This document shows positions 1 through 8,049 of a stretch of DNA of 64,000 bases, piece by piece. Under the pieces are notes generated by a model. The model searched no databases, was not told the DNA's origin, and saw only the letters and a program-made list of their open reading frames with translations. How positions within the stretch are numbered: the first letter of the stretch is position 1; each line of letters begins with the position of its first letter. Both the position numbers and the translations under genes were made by a program. Source of the stretch: an uncultured Collinsella sp. (lineage in GTDB: Bacteria; Actinomycetota; Coriobacteriia; Coriobacteriales; Coriobacteriaceae); assembly GCA_959601045.1 (NCBI GenBank), contig CAUGNZ010000008.1, positions 11,732-75,731 of the forward strand. Direction: 5' to 3'.

Positions 1-1242
1 GCCGGAGGCAGCAAGGACGATAGCCCATACGTTGACGGCAACAGCCTGGGCGATCTGCTGGCAGAGCTGCTGTGCGGAGCTGTAGATGCCCTCGCGACGA
101 CGCAGGGTGATGAGCTCATCGACATCGGGGATGTAGTTGAGCAGGACATCGGGCAGGTACTGGAAGCCAACGTAGAAGAACTTCCAGATGGCGAAGATGA
201 TGGGGTAGGCGATCATGGCGATGGCGACCGTGGAGGTGCCGTTGATCTGACCAAAGGCGAAGTAGTTATAGGCGACGATGCACGCAGCACAGCCGACGTT
301 GGCCAGGTACCAAGACTTGTGGAAGCCCTTCTTGGCCATGAGGGCGACCCAGATGGCGGTGCAGACGATAGCGACGACCTTGCCGGGCATCTCCATCACG
401 GACTCGTAGGACTTAGGAATCTGCAGGCAGTAGACGATGAAGAAGGACAGGCAGGCAGACCAGCAGGCAGCAGCGAGCTTCGTGGAGACCTGTGCATACA
501 GGACCTTGCGGAAGGACTTGTTGCGGAAGGTGGAGACAACGTCGATGAAGAACTTCTTGATACCCTCGCCGACGCTCTCGATCTTCTCCTGAGCGACCTC
601 CTCGGGGGTGTGCTCCCACGTAGACAGGTACACGCACAGCAGCGAGATTGCCATGACCGAAGCGTTGATCGTAGCGATGATGAAGTAGCTGAACGGGTTG
701 GTCTCGCCGAAGGTGCCAAAGCCAAAGCCGACGAGTGCTGCCATCAGGAAGCCGGCGGCGTTACCAAAGAGGTGCTTGTAGCCGGTGAGGTACGTACGCT
801 CCTTGAAGTCATCGGTCATCTCGATGGTAAGCGGCGACAGGTTGGCGGTGCAGAACGTGTACGCGACGTTGTAGATCAGGTACAACACAAAGTAGTACGG
901 GAAACCAAACGGCGTAGCCACAAAGATGAGCGGCTCGGCGACCATCATCGGGATAGCCAGCAAAATCCAGAAACGGCGACGACCAAAGATGCGGCCAATC
1001 TTGGTGGCATAGAAGTTATCGGCCACAAAACCCATCAGCGGGCAAAGAATGGCGTTGAGATAGATGGCGAACGAGCTGATGAGCGCGGCCTCGCCTGCGG
1101 ACAGGCCGCACTCCGTTGACAGGAACAGCACCATATAGCTGTGCGTAAAGCTCAGGGCGCCGGAGTTGAGCATACCGCCCATGCCAAAGCCCAAGCGCGT
1201 CCAGAATGTGATCTTGCGCTTTTTACCGATCTTGTTAGTCAT
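1..1242 (-). CDS. GPH/MFS-family sugar (probable uronide) transporter, C-terminus off the left edge
   Basis: Reads from ATG at 1242 to the window edge for 414 codons without a stop. The product is a polytopic membrane protein that opens MTNKIGKKRKITFWTRLGFG and has many hydrophobic helices, typical of glycoside-pentoside-hexuronide cation symporters. Early segments include an RLGFGMGG motif and a GRIFGRRRFW loop. A start site AGAGGGAG precedes the ATG. The operators at 1366-1380 and 1486-1500 match those in front of uxaC, so it is inferred to import a uronate or uronide for the adjacent uxa genes. The substrate is not provable from sequence, and the C-terminal end is missing. Confidence 0.85.
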   Translation of the reverse strand, partial: MTNKIGKKRKITFWTRLGFGMGGMLNSGALSFTHSYMVLFLSTECGLSAGEAALISSFAIYLNAILCPLMGFVADNFYATKIGRIFGRRRFWILLAIPMMVAEPLIFVATPFGFPYYFVLYLIYNVAYTFCTANLSPLTIEMTDDFKERTYLTGYKHLFGNAAGFLMAALVGFGFGTFGETNPFSYFIIATINASVMAISLLCVYLSTWEHTPEEVAQEKIESVGEGIKKFFIDVVSTFRNKSFRKVLYAQVSTKLAAACWSACLSFFIVYCLQIPKSYESVMEMPGKVVAIVCTAIWVALMAKKGFHKSWYLANVGCAACIVAYNYFAFGQINGTSTVAIAMIAYPIIFAIWKFFYVGFQYLPDVLLNYIPDVDELITLRRREGIYSSAQQLCQQIAQAVAVNVWAIVLAASG

Positions 1243-1265
1243 CGAGCTCCCTCTCTTTTCTCGAT

Positions 1266-1282
1266 TGTCTTGTAACAAGACA
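1266..1282. promoter_or_regulatory. Perfect 7-bp inverted repeat in the transporter leader
   Basis: TGTCTTG-TAA-CAAGACA lies about 24 bases before the transporter start codon. It differs from the AGGTGAACGTTCACCT sites, so it may be a second operator or a small leader hairpin. The function is inferred. Confidence 0.4.
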
Positions 1283-1326
1283 TTGGAGTCCATACCGATG
1301 TCTGTCTGCATGTCGTCCGCTCGTAG

Positions 1327-1340
1327 GGTGAACGTTTAGC
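1327..1340. promoter_or_regulatory. Half-conserved LacI-type operator
   Basis: GGTGAACGTTTAGC keeps the left half GGTGAACGTT of the palindrome found at 1366 and 6302, with a degenerate right half. It is the copy nearest the transporter gene. Confidence 0.5.
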
Positions 1341-1365
1341 TAGATTATGCGCGATTGCTTATGAT

Positions 1366-1380
1366 AGGTGAACGTTCACT
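1366..1380. promoter_or_regulatory. LacI-type operator, uronate regulon
   Basis: AGGTGAACGTTCACT contains the perfect palindrome GTGAACGTTCAC (1368-1379). A central CG flanked by symmetric arms is the classic architecture of LacI-family operators. The same palindrome occurs twice before uxaC, next to a LacI-family gene. Confidence 0.75.
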
Positions 1381-1485
1381 TGTATATTATCCTTGAACGG
1401 TCGTTTTTTGCCGTTAAACGGACATCTGACTTGAAAAAAATCACGATTACATGGGTATTGAGTGGGTTTAAATTTGAGGTCGATT

Positions 1486-1500
1486 AGGTGAACGTTTATT
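1486..1500. promoter_or_regulatory. Half-conserved LacI-type operator
   Basis: AGGTGAACGTTTATT has the conserved left half of the operator and a diverged right half. With the sites at 1327 and 1366 it forms a spaced array over about 170 bp, which could allow looping. The rest of the 1243-1553 gap is AT-rich promoter-like DNA without a gene. Confidence 0.5.
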
Positions 1501-1553
1501 GTTTTGCGGCTTCCGTGCCCCCCAGGAAGACACGCTTGAACAGACGAAACAAA

Positions 1554-1589
1554 CATGGCCCCGCCGGGAACACTCCCGACGGGGCCATG
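1554..1589 (-). terminator. Terminator after uxaA
   Basis: A GC-rich hairpin with arms GGCCCCGTCGGGA and TCCCGGCGGGGCC around a short loop lies 35 bases after the uxaA stop. On the minus strand it is followed by a T-rich tract. Confidence 0.8.
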
Positions 1590-1621
1590 GTCAACAGTGG
1601 CCTATGCGAATCCATTTGCCG

Positions 1622-3106
1622 CTACAGGCAGACGCCGTCCTTCCAAATGCTGATCTCGTGGCAGCCGCGACGCTCGGCACTCGTAAGCTTGCCGCTCGCC
1701 GTCTCTAGCACCAGCTGGTACAGGTCGTGGGCAGCCTCGTCGAGCGTACGCTCGCCCATGGCGACCACGCCGGCGTTAAAGTCCATCCAGTTGGCCTTGT
1801 GGTCGCACAGACGCTGGTTGGTGAACACCTTGAGCGTGGGCGCCGGCGCGCCAAACGGCGTGCCGCGGCCGGTCGAGAACAGGATCACGTGGCAGCCGGC
1901 AGCCGTCAGGGCCGTGGTGGATACCATGTCGTTACCCGGGCCACACAGCATGTTCAGGCCATGCTTGGTAGCCTGGCCGGCATACGGCAGCACGTCGACG
2001 ATGGGGGCAGATCCGCCCTTTTGCACGCAGCCGCAGCTCTTGTCCTCGAGCGTGGTAATACCGCCGTCCTTGTTGCCGGGACTCGGGTTCTCGTAGACCA
2101 CCTCACCATGGCTGATAAAGTAGTCCTTAAAGCCGTTGAGCATGTCAGAGGCAGCGTTGAAGACCCGCTCGTCCTCGCAGCGATCGAGCAGAATGCTCTC
2201 CGCGCCAAACATCTCGGGAACTTCGGTAAGCACCGACGTGCCGCCGCGGGCGACGACCATATCGCTCACGCGACCGATCGTGGGGTTGGCGGTAATGCCC
2301 GAAAGACCGTCAGAGCCGCCGCACTTAAGGCCAATGACCAGCTCGGAGGCAGGAATGGGCTCACGCTTGGCCTGCTTGGCCATGTCGGCAAGCTCGGACA
2401 GGATCTTGTGACCCTCGACCTGCTCGTCGGCTACATCCTGGCAGGCGAGGAATCGAACGCGCTCGCGATCGAAGTCACCGAGCTCGTCGAGTACCTGCTG
2501 GTGCGTGCAGTTCTCGCAACCGAGGGACAGGAACAGCACGCCCGCAGCGTTTGCGTGACGCGAGAGCGCCACCAGCAGACGGCGCGTCTGGGCATGGTCG
2601 GCACCGGTCTGCGAGCAGCCAAAGGGATGCGGGAAGTAGTAAACGCCCTCCAGCGAGCCCTCGACCAGATCCTGAGCCTGCTCGCACATGGCACGTGCGA
2701 CCTCGTTGACGCAGCCGACCGTGGGGATGATCCACAGCTCGTTGCGCGTGGCGGCGCGACCGTCAGCGCGGCGGAAGCCCATAAAGGTCTCGGGCTCAAC
2801 CGGCTCAACGACCGGATGCGTCGGGTTGTAAGCGTACTCGACCTCGCCCGAAAGGTTGGTCTTGACGTTATGCGTATGAAGCCACTGACCGGGCTGGATG
2901 TCGCCCGTCACGTGACCGATAGGAAGACCGTACTTGACGACGTCCTCCCCCGCCGCAATGGCACGCACGGCCATCTTGTGGCCCTGCGGAATATCCTCCG
3001 CGGCAACGACCTCGCCCACCCCGGGAACCGCGACGGCGGTGCCCTTGGCAAGCGGCGACAGCGCGACGATCACGTTGTCGGCCGGATTGATCTGGATAGT
3101 GTTCAT
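1622..3106 (-). CDS. uxaA: Altronate dehydratase UxaA
   Basis: Converts D-altronate to 2-keto-3-deoxygluconate in galacturonate breakdown. At 494 residues it matches the full-length UxaA family, with an N-terminal SAF-like domain (about 1-90) and a C-terminal dehydratase domain. Conserved Cys and Gly stretches are visible, including GCENCTHQ, GLKCGGSDGLSG and DKSCGCVQKGGSAP, the last two being typical of the iron-dependent altronate/galactarate dehydratases. It follows uxaB with a 78-bp gap and is closed by a strong terminator. It is probably co-transcribed with uxaB. Confidence 0.95.
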   Translation of the reverse strand: MNTIQINPADNVIVALSPLAKGTAVAVPGVGEVVAAEDIPQGHKMAVRAIAAGEDVVKYGLPIGHVTGDIQPGQWLHTHNVKTNLSGEVEYAYNPTHPVVEPVEPETFMGFRRADGRAATRNELWIIPTVGCVNEVARAMCEQAQDLVEGSLEGVYYFPHPFGCSQTGADHAQTRRLLVALSRHANAAGVLFLSLGCENCTHQQVLDELGDFDRERVRFLACQDVADEQVEGHKILSELADMAKQAKREPIPASELVIGLKCGGSDGLSGITANPTIGRVSDMVVARGGTSVLTEVPEMFGAESILLDRCEDERVFNAASDMLNGFKDYFISHGEVVYENPSPGNKDGGITTLEDKSCGCVQKGGSAPIVDVLPYAGQATKHGLNMLCGPGNDMVSTTALTAAGCHVILFSTGRGTPFGAPAPTLKVFTNQRLCDHKANWMDFNAGVVAMGERTLDEAAHDLYQLVLETASGKLTSAERRGCHEISIWKDGVCL

Positions 3107-3127
3107 TACAAATGGTCCTAACCCTAC

Positions 3128-3146
3128 AGGTTGAGCAGAAGTCAGC
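3128..3146. repeat. Dispersed motif AGGTTGAGCAGAAGTCAGC
   Basis: The same 19 bases, with one difference, recur at 33488-33506 beside htpG. Here the motif lies in the uxaB-uxaA gap, next to a small hairpin CCGCC/GGCGG (3153-3170). It may be a fragment of the larger structured element at 33488. Confidence 0.5.
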
Positions 3147-3184
3147 GGGCGCCCGCCAGTTGCCCGGCGGACGCACAGAAGGAT

Positions 3185-4699
3185 TTAGGCCTGGGCGTTG
3201 GCAAATGCCTGCTTGGCGCCCTCGGCGCGCACAACGGCAAGCGCGTTGACGACAAACTCCTCAAGGCCGGCGATCTGCGTAAGGTCCTCGCCCCACATCT
3301 GCTCGTTGCTGAGCACGTCGTGCACCAGCTCGGCATCGTCTGCACCGGCGTGGGCGGCGTAGAAGTCGAGCACGAAGGCATCGTCCTGAGCGGTGTACTC
3401 GGTGCCGTCGGCGCGGCGCAGGTGCAGGCCATCGCCCTCGCGAGCAACGAGCTCCTGCGTATAGAAGGCAATGAGCGTAGCGAGGCTCGTCGCCAGGCAC
3501 TTGGGCAGGCTGCCGGTCTCGGCAACATAGTCCTTGAGCGTGGGCAGGTCGCGAGCGCGCCATTTGGCGGTTGAGTTGAGGCAAATGGAGAGCAGCGCGT
3601 GGTCGATAAACGGGTTGTCGAAGCGGTTCTCGACGGCAGCGGCGAAGGCCTTGCAGTCCTCGACATCAAGATCGGCGGCAAGCGTCGGGATGACCTCGTC
3701 GTAGAGCATGGTGTTCATGAAGCCACGAACGGTCTCGTCGTGCATGCAATCGCGCACGATGTCAAAGCCGGCAACCCAGGAGCCCGGAACAAAGGCAGTG
3801 TGGGCGCCGTTGAGGATGCGGACCTTGCGCTTCTTGTACGGGGTGACATCGGGGGTCACAAAGACACCCGGCAGGCCGGCCTTCACGAAGGGCAGACGCT
3901 CCTTGAGCGACTCATCGCCCTGGATACCCCACATCTGGAAGGGCTCGCGCACGGCCAGGAAGGGATCCTCGTAGCCCAGGCGCTCGGCCACGGCAGCGGC
4001 CTCCTTGGGGTCGCGGATACGGCCGGGGACGATAGTGTCGACGAGCGTGGTGCAGACGGTGCAGTCGTTGGCCATCCACTGCGCAAACTCGTCCTCCCAG
4101 CCCCAGTCGCTCACGTACTGGTTCATGATGCGCAGCAGCTCCTCGCCGTTGTGATCGATGAGCTCACAGGCGAGCACGATGACGCCCGGCTTGCCGGCGG
4201 CCCAGCGGGTGTGGAGCACCTGGGCAAGCTTAGCGGGGAAGCTCGCGGGCGGCATGTCGTCGGCCTTGCAGGACGGATCGTAGGCAATGCCAGCCTCGGT
4301 GGTGTTGGAGACGATAATCTCCAAATCGTCGGAGACGGCGACCTCCATCATGGCGCGGTAGTCGTCCTCACGATACGGATTGAGGCAGCGGCTGCAGGCG
4401 CTGATCACACGGGACTCGTCGACCGTGTTGCCGCTCTCCTTGCCGCGCACCAGCACGGTGTACAGGTCGTCCTGGGCATTGATGCCGTCGGCAAAGCCAA
4501 AGGCGCCGCTGATGGGCTGCACCATGACAACCTTGCCGTTCCAGCCGGTTGCCTCGTTGCCCATGTCAAAGAAGCGGTCGACAAAGGCGCGCAGGAAATT
4601 GCCCTCGCCAAACTGCAGAACCTTCTCGGGCGCGTCCTTGGGCAGCAGGTAGCCCTTGTAGCCGATCTTCTCGAGCGTCTCGTAGCTGATGTTCTCCAT
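3185..4699 (-). CDS. uxaB: Tagaturonate reductase (altronate oxidoreductase) UxaB
   Basis: NADH-dependent reduction of D-tagaturonate to D-altronate, the step before UxaA. The 504-residue protein belongs to the mannitol dehydrogenase-like polyol dehydrogenases. It has an N-terminal Rossmann-type part (VLQFGEGNFLRAF, then VVMVQPISG) and a C-terminal helical part carrying KKRKVRILNGAHTA, a conserved catalytic region of the family. The start is supported by AAGGAGAGACATCG just before ATG. It lies between uxaC and uxaA in pathway order. Confidence 0.93.
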   Translation of the reverse strand: MENISYETLEKIGYKGYLLPKDAPEKVLQFGEGNFLRAFVDRFFDMGNEATGWNGKVVMVQPISGAFGFADGINAQDDLYTVLVRGKESGNTVDESRVISACSRCLNPYREDDYRAMMEVAVSDDLEIIVSNTTEAGIAYDPSCKADDMPPASFPAKLAQVLHTRWAAGKPGVIVLACELIDHNGEELLRIMNQYVSDWGWEDEFAQWMANDCTVCTTLVDTIVPGRIRDPKEAAAVAERLGYEDPFLAVREPFQMWGIQGDESLKERLPFVKAGLPGVFVTPDVTPYKKRKVRILNGAHTAFVPGSWVAGFDIVRDCMHDETVRGFMNTMLYDEVIPTLAADLDVEDCKAFAAAVENRFDNPFIDHALLSICLNSTAKWRARDLPTLKDYVAETGSLPKCLATSLATLIAFYTQELVAREGDGLHLRRADGTEYTAQDDAFVLDFYAAHAGADDAELVHDVLSNEQMWGEDLTQIAGLEEFVVNALAVVRAEGAKQAFANAQA

Positions 4700-4740
4700 C
4701 GATGTCTCTCCTTAGATTGCTGTTAGCGTGCAGGCAAAAC

Positions 4741-4770
4741 GGGGGCGCCGCGTGTGGCAACGGCGCTCCC
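4741..4770 (-). terminator. Hairpin between uxaC and uxaB
   Basis: Arms GGGAGCGCCG and CGGCGCCCCC fold into a strong hairpin, followed on the minus strand by GTTTTGCC. The T-tract is weak, so it may attenuate or process the transcript rather than end it fully. Confidence 0.6.
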
Positions 4771-4795
4771 GAGTTCGGTGTGATTCGATGCGGGT

Positions 4796-6211
4796 TTAGG
4801 CCTCGACGGTATCCAGGTCAAAGCCAAAGTAGCGGACCGCGTTGTTGTAGCTGATGTCGCGCACGATGGCTCCCAGCAGCTCCATGTCGGCCGGATACTT
4901 GCCCTGCTCGACCCACTCGCCGATCACGCCGCACAGCACGCGACGGAAGTACTCGTGACGCGGGTAGGACAGGAAGGAGCGGGAATCGGTAAGCATGCCC
5001 ACAAAGTTGCCCAGCACGCCCTCGTTAGCCAGAGCCGTAAGCTGCTCGCGCATACCGATCTCGTTGTCGTTGAACCACCAGGCAGAGCCGTTCTGGATCT
5101 TGCCGGCGGTCGGAGCCTCCTGGAAGCAGCCCATCACGGTATCGATCATGGTGTTGTCGATGGGGTTCAGGCTGTACAGGATGGTCTTGGGCAGACCCGT
5201 GGACTCCTGGATGGAGTTGAGGAAATCGGCCAGCTGGTCGGACGGCGTGTAGTTGGAGATGCAGTCGTAGCCGGTATCGGGACCGAGCTTGGCGAACATA
5301 GCGCGGTTGTTGTCACGCTTGCAGCCAAAGTGCAGCTGCATGGCCCAGCCAAGGCGGACATACTCGCCGGCGACGAACTGCATAAAGGCCGTCTTGTACT
5401 TGAGGACCTCGTCCTCGGTAAGCGGCTCGGCGGCAAGGCCCTTGGCAAAGATGGCCTCGATCTCGTCGGCGTACATAACGTAGTCGAGCGCGTGGTCGGA
5501 AGCGCGGCAGCCCAGCTCGTGGGCAACGTCGTAGCGCTTGGAGATGGCGGCCTTCATGCCCTCGAAGTCGCTGATCTCAATGCCGGCAACCTCGGAGAGA
5601 TGCTTGCAGTAGTCGGCGAACTCCTGGCCACGCTCGATGCGCAGGGCGGCATCGGGGCGCATGGCGGGAACGACCTGAACGTCAAAACTGTCGTCGGCGG
5701 CAATCTTCTTGTGCCACTCAAAGCTGTCGGCGGGGTCGTCGGTAGTGCAGATCATGCGGACGTTGGACTGCTTGATCAGGTTGCGGCAGGTAAAGCTAGC
5801 CTCAGCGAGCTTGGCGTTGGCAAGGTCCCAGACCTCCTGAGCGGTTTTGCCGTTCAGGACACCCTCGTAGCCAAAGTAACGCTTAAGCTCCAGGTGGCTC
5901 CACTCAAAGACGGGGTTGCCCACGCAACGGCCCAGGGTCTCGGCCCACTTCTGGAACTTCTCGCGAGCAGGGGCATCGCCGGTAATGAAGCGCTCGTCGA
6001 CGCCGTTGGCACGCATCAGGCGCCACTTGTAGTGGTCACCGCCCAGCCAAACCTCGGTGATGTTCTCAAAACGCTTGTCGTCCCAGATCTCCTTGGGAGA
6101 AATGTGGCAGTGGTAGTCAACGATGGGCATGCCCTCGGCAAAGTTGTGGAACAGCTCCTCACCGGTTTTGGTGCTCAGCAGGAAATCCTGATCGTCCATG
6201 AAGTTTTTCAT
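4796..6211 (-). CDS. uxaC: Glucuronate/galacturonate isomerase UxaC
   Basis: Isomerises D-glucuronate to fructuronate and D-galacturonate to tagaturonate, the first step of the pathway. At 471 residues it is almost exactly the usual UxaC length. The metal-site motif DYHCHISP appears near residue 30, and the amidohydrolase-like family motif HFGCKRDNN is in the C-terminal half. The ATG at 6211 is chosen because AAAGGGG precedes it. A longer reading frame back to 6277 would run through the operator. Two palindromic operators lie directly upstream. Confidence 0.95.
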   Translation of the reverse strand: MKNFMDDQDFLLSTKTGEELFHNFAEGMPIVDYHCHISPKEIWDDKRFENITEVWLGGDHYKWRLMRANGVDERFITGDAPAREKFQKWAETLGRCVGNPVFEWSHLELKRYFGYEGVLNGKTAQEVWDLANAKLAEASFTCRNLIKQSNVRMICTTDDPADSFEWHKKIAADDSFDVQVVPAMRPDAALRIERGQEFADYCKHLSEVAGIEISDFEGMKAAISKRYDVAHELGCRASDHALDYVMYADEIEAIFAKGLAAEPLTEDEVLKYKTAFMQFVAGEYVRLGWAMQLHFGCKRDNNRAMFAKLGPDTGYDCISNYTPSDQLADFLNSIQESTGLPKTILYSLNPIDNTMIDTVMGCFQEAPTAGKIQNGSAWWFNDNEIGMREQLTALANEGVLGNFVGMLTDSRSFLSYPRHEYFRRVLCGVIGEWVEQGKYPADMELLGAIVRDISYNNAVRYFGFDLDTVEA

Positions 6212-6263
6212 CAAACAACCCCTTTGTTGGCGGAGCGAGCGCACGATGCGCTCGTTATCCTCT

Positions 6264-6278
6264 AGGTGAACGTTCACT
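6264..6278. promoter_or_regulatory. LacI-type operator before uxaC (proximal)
   Basis: AGGTGAACGTTCACT, with the palindrome GTGAACGTTCAC, is centred about 60 bases upstream of the uxaC start. It is identical to the site at 1366-1380. Confidence 0.78.
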
Positions 6279-6301
6279 ATAGTAGTCCATTTCGACTTGA
6301 A

Positions 6302-6317
6302 AGGTGAACGTTCACCT
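6302..6317. promoter_or_regulatory. LacI-type operator before uxaC (distal, perfect palindrome)
   Basis: AGGTGAACGTTCACCT is a perfect 16-bp palindrome 38 bp from the proximal operator. It is the best consensus copy in the window and lies between the regulator terminator and uxaC. Confidence 0.8.
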
Positions 6318-6389
6318 AACCATCACGGGGTGAGCGGTTGGTTTTTGGCCCTCAACGGTCGAGCAGGTGCCTTATCCATGCCGGGCGAT

Positions 6390-6424
6390 AAAAAAGATCC
6401 GCTGGGGACAGCCCCCAACGGATC
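6390..6424 (-). terminator. Terminator of the LacI-family gene
   Basis: Arms GATCCGTTGGGG and CCCCAGCGGATC are followed by TTTTTT on the minus strand. This separates the regulator gene from the uxaC promoter. Confidence 0.88.
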
Positions 6425-6448
6425 TCTTACATCGATAACCCGGGTTGT

Positions 6449-7528
6449 CTAGATTCCCGCAAGCTCGCAGTAGCGGTCGACGTTGCTGGCAAACACCATC
6501 TCCACAGCACCCTTCTGCACGGGCTCCGCCGGAGTTTTACCCCACAGCAGATACTCACCCAAGGTCTTGGCGCCACGGTAGGCCAGGCTCACCGGGTCCT
6601 TATAGACAATATTGGTAAAGATGCCACGGCGCAAGGCCAAGGCGCTCTCGGGGAACAGGTCGTTGCCGATTACCATGACCTTGCCGGCCTTGCCGCTTGA
6701 AACAAGCGCGTCGGCGACCACCTCGGAACCAACGGCAAAAACGCTACAGATGAGCTCGGGAGCATCCGGCGCACTCAAGCGCTGCTCAAGCTCGCGCTCG
6801 AGCTGTTTAACTTGCGCATGGGCGCCGGCAAGGTCCTCAACCTGCCATGGAATATCGTGTTCGCGCAGGTAATTATGAAAGGCGCGGGCGGTCAGGTAGT
6901 GTGAATCGGTATAGGGGTCGCCCGCCAACAGGAGCACGCGGGCGTCAACCCCAGAAGCGTGGACCAGATTTGCCGCCTGCTCCGCCATAAGACTGCCCGC
7001 CGCGGAATAGTCCGCAAGACTGGCACCCAGGCGATCGAGGTGCGGGCGGTCGCCGTCTACGAGCTCGATTGTCACGCCCGCCTCGGCAATCTGCCTCAAG
7101 AGCTCGGTTGCGCGGTCATCGCCCGGAACATAGGCAAGCAGGCCGTCAATCTTCTCGCCTACCTGCAGACGCTCATCAATCTGCTCGAGCGCATCGGCGT
7201 AGCCACCCACGCCAAATTCAACGCGCTCAACCGTAATGCCCCGGTCGATGACCTCCTGCTCAAAGCGGTTGCAGCCTTCCCAAAGGTAACGGAAAAAGTA
7301 CGCCCCCTCGCACGATGCGCGGGGCAGGCAAAACACCAGGTTGATATCCTTGCGGCGCAGGCTCGAGGCACTCGTATTGCGATGGTAACCCATGGCCTCG
7401 GCCTTAGCATTCACCTTGGAGCGCACGGATTCGCTCACGCCGGCCTTACCCGTCAGGGCCTTGTGCACGGTATTGATGGAAACGCCAAGCTCGGCGGCTA
7501 TGTCCTTCATGGTTACGCGAGCGCTCAT
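6449..7528 (-). CDS. LacI-family regulator, probable uronate repressor
   Basis: A 359-residue regulator with an N-terminal helix-turn-helix (residues about 5-50, with TMKDIAAELGVSINTVHKAL and then a hinge region) and a periplasmic-binding-protein-like effector domain. The recognition segment is INTVHKAL where many LacI proteins have TVSRVL. It lies directly upstream of uxaC in the same direction, and LacI-type palindromes stand before uxaC and the transporter, so it is inferred to control both. No copy of that palindrome is seen before its own gene, arguing against autoregulation by the same site. The start is supported by CGGAG upstream. Confidence 0.88.
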   Translation of the reverse strand: MSARVTMKDIAAELGVSINTVHKALTGKAGVSESVRSKVNAKAEAMGYHRNTSASSLRRKDINLVFCLPRASCEGAYFFRYLWEGCNRFEQEVIDRGITVERVEFGVGGYADALEQIDERLQVGEKIDGLLAYVPGDDRATELLRQIAEAGVTIELVDGDRPHLDRLGASLADYSAAGSLMAEQAANLVHASGVDARVLLLAGDPYTDSHYLTARAFHNYLREHDIPWQVEDLAGAHAQVKQLERELEQRLSAPDAPELICSVFAVGSEVVADALVSSGKAGKVMVIGNDLFPESALALRRGIFTNIVYKDPVSLAYRGAKTLGEYLLWGKTPAEPVQKGAVEMVFASNVDRYCELAGI

Positions 7529-7627
7529 GGGGTTACTCCGTTATAGATAAGTTGCCAATTAACAGTACAGGTAACGATACCCCAAAATGACTCTTCAACT
7601 CGCCGCGCTCTCCCCCAAATGTGCAAA

Positions 7628-7657
7628 GCGCCCCGCGAACGGATGCTCGCGAGGCGC
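7628..7657 (-). terminator. Terminator at the end of the feo cluster
   Basis: Arms GCGCCTCGCGA and TCGCGGGGCGC are followed by a short T-run on the minus strand. It lies just after the Cys-rich FeoB partner gene. Confidence 0.75.
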
Positions 7658-7673
7658 TTGGGTGCCTGGACCT

Positions 7674-7874
7674 TTATTTGATACCGCGGCCCAAGTCTTC
7701 GGCGATTTTGTCCACGCCCTTAAGTGCGGCGCAGGTTTTTTTGTTGGAACAATGTCCCGTGCAAACGCCGCCCTGAGCGCAGTCGGCGCAGGTGCCCTTG
7801 CGATAAATGCGCACGCACACGGCGACAAACGCAATGCCGATAACAGCCAGTACAACAATATCGATAGGTGCCAT
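7674..7874 (-). CDS. FeoB-associated Cys-rich membrane protein
   Basis: A 66-residue protein with one N-terminal membrane helix (IDIVVLAVIGIAFVAVCV) and a cytoplasmic Cys cluster CADCAQGGVCTGHC followed by another Cys. This is the pattern of the small FeoB-associated proteins that replace or accompany FeoC. It lies downstream of feoB on the same strand. GAGGAGG precedes the ATG. The Cys cluster suggests metal or redox sensing, but its role is not established here. Confidence 0.85.
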   Translation of the reverse strand: MAPIDIVVLAVIGIAFVAVCVRIYRKGTCADCAQGGVCTGHCSNKKTCAALKGVDKIAEDLGRGIK

Positions 7875-7925
7875 AGCAAGCCTCCTCTAGTTAACCACCA
7901 CTTACTTTACCCCATTCTCCACCTT

Positions 7926-7963
7926 CCAAAAAGGGACAGGTATATTTTGGTCGGTTTTATCTG
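7926..7963. repeat. 38-bp dispersed repeat (GGGACAG/TTTTGG family), copy 1
   Basis: Begins CCAAAAAGGGACAG and ends TTTTGGTCGGTTTTATCTG. It matches 51692-51729 at 37 of 38 positions, about 44 kb away. It lies between the feoB terminator and the small partner gene. Confidence 0.75.
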
Positions 7964-7988
7964 CGGAAACGCCACATCTCCCTCACCA

Positions 7989-8021
7989 AAAAGCCCGAGT
8001 GTCGCTGGGACACCCGGGCTC
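7989..8021 (-). terminator. Terminator after feoB
   Basis: Hairpin arms AGCCCGGGTGT and ACACTCGGGCT, then TTTTGG on the minus strand. It suggests the Cys-rich gene downstream is expressed by readthrough or from its own promoter. Confidence 0.8.
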
Positions 8022-8049
8022 GTGGAAAGGGGCTGATCCTTATTCGGAC

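Noticed and set aside
1727..3121. Plus-strand open frame opposite uxaA
   Set aside because: Shadow of a complete UxaA with conserved Cys motifs.
6212..6277. N-terminal extension of uxaC to 6277
   Set aside because: It would overlap the operator at 6264-6278, and the ATG at 6211 has a good ribosome site and the usual UxaC length.
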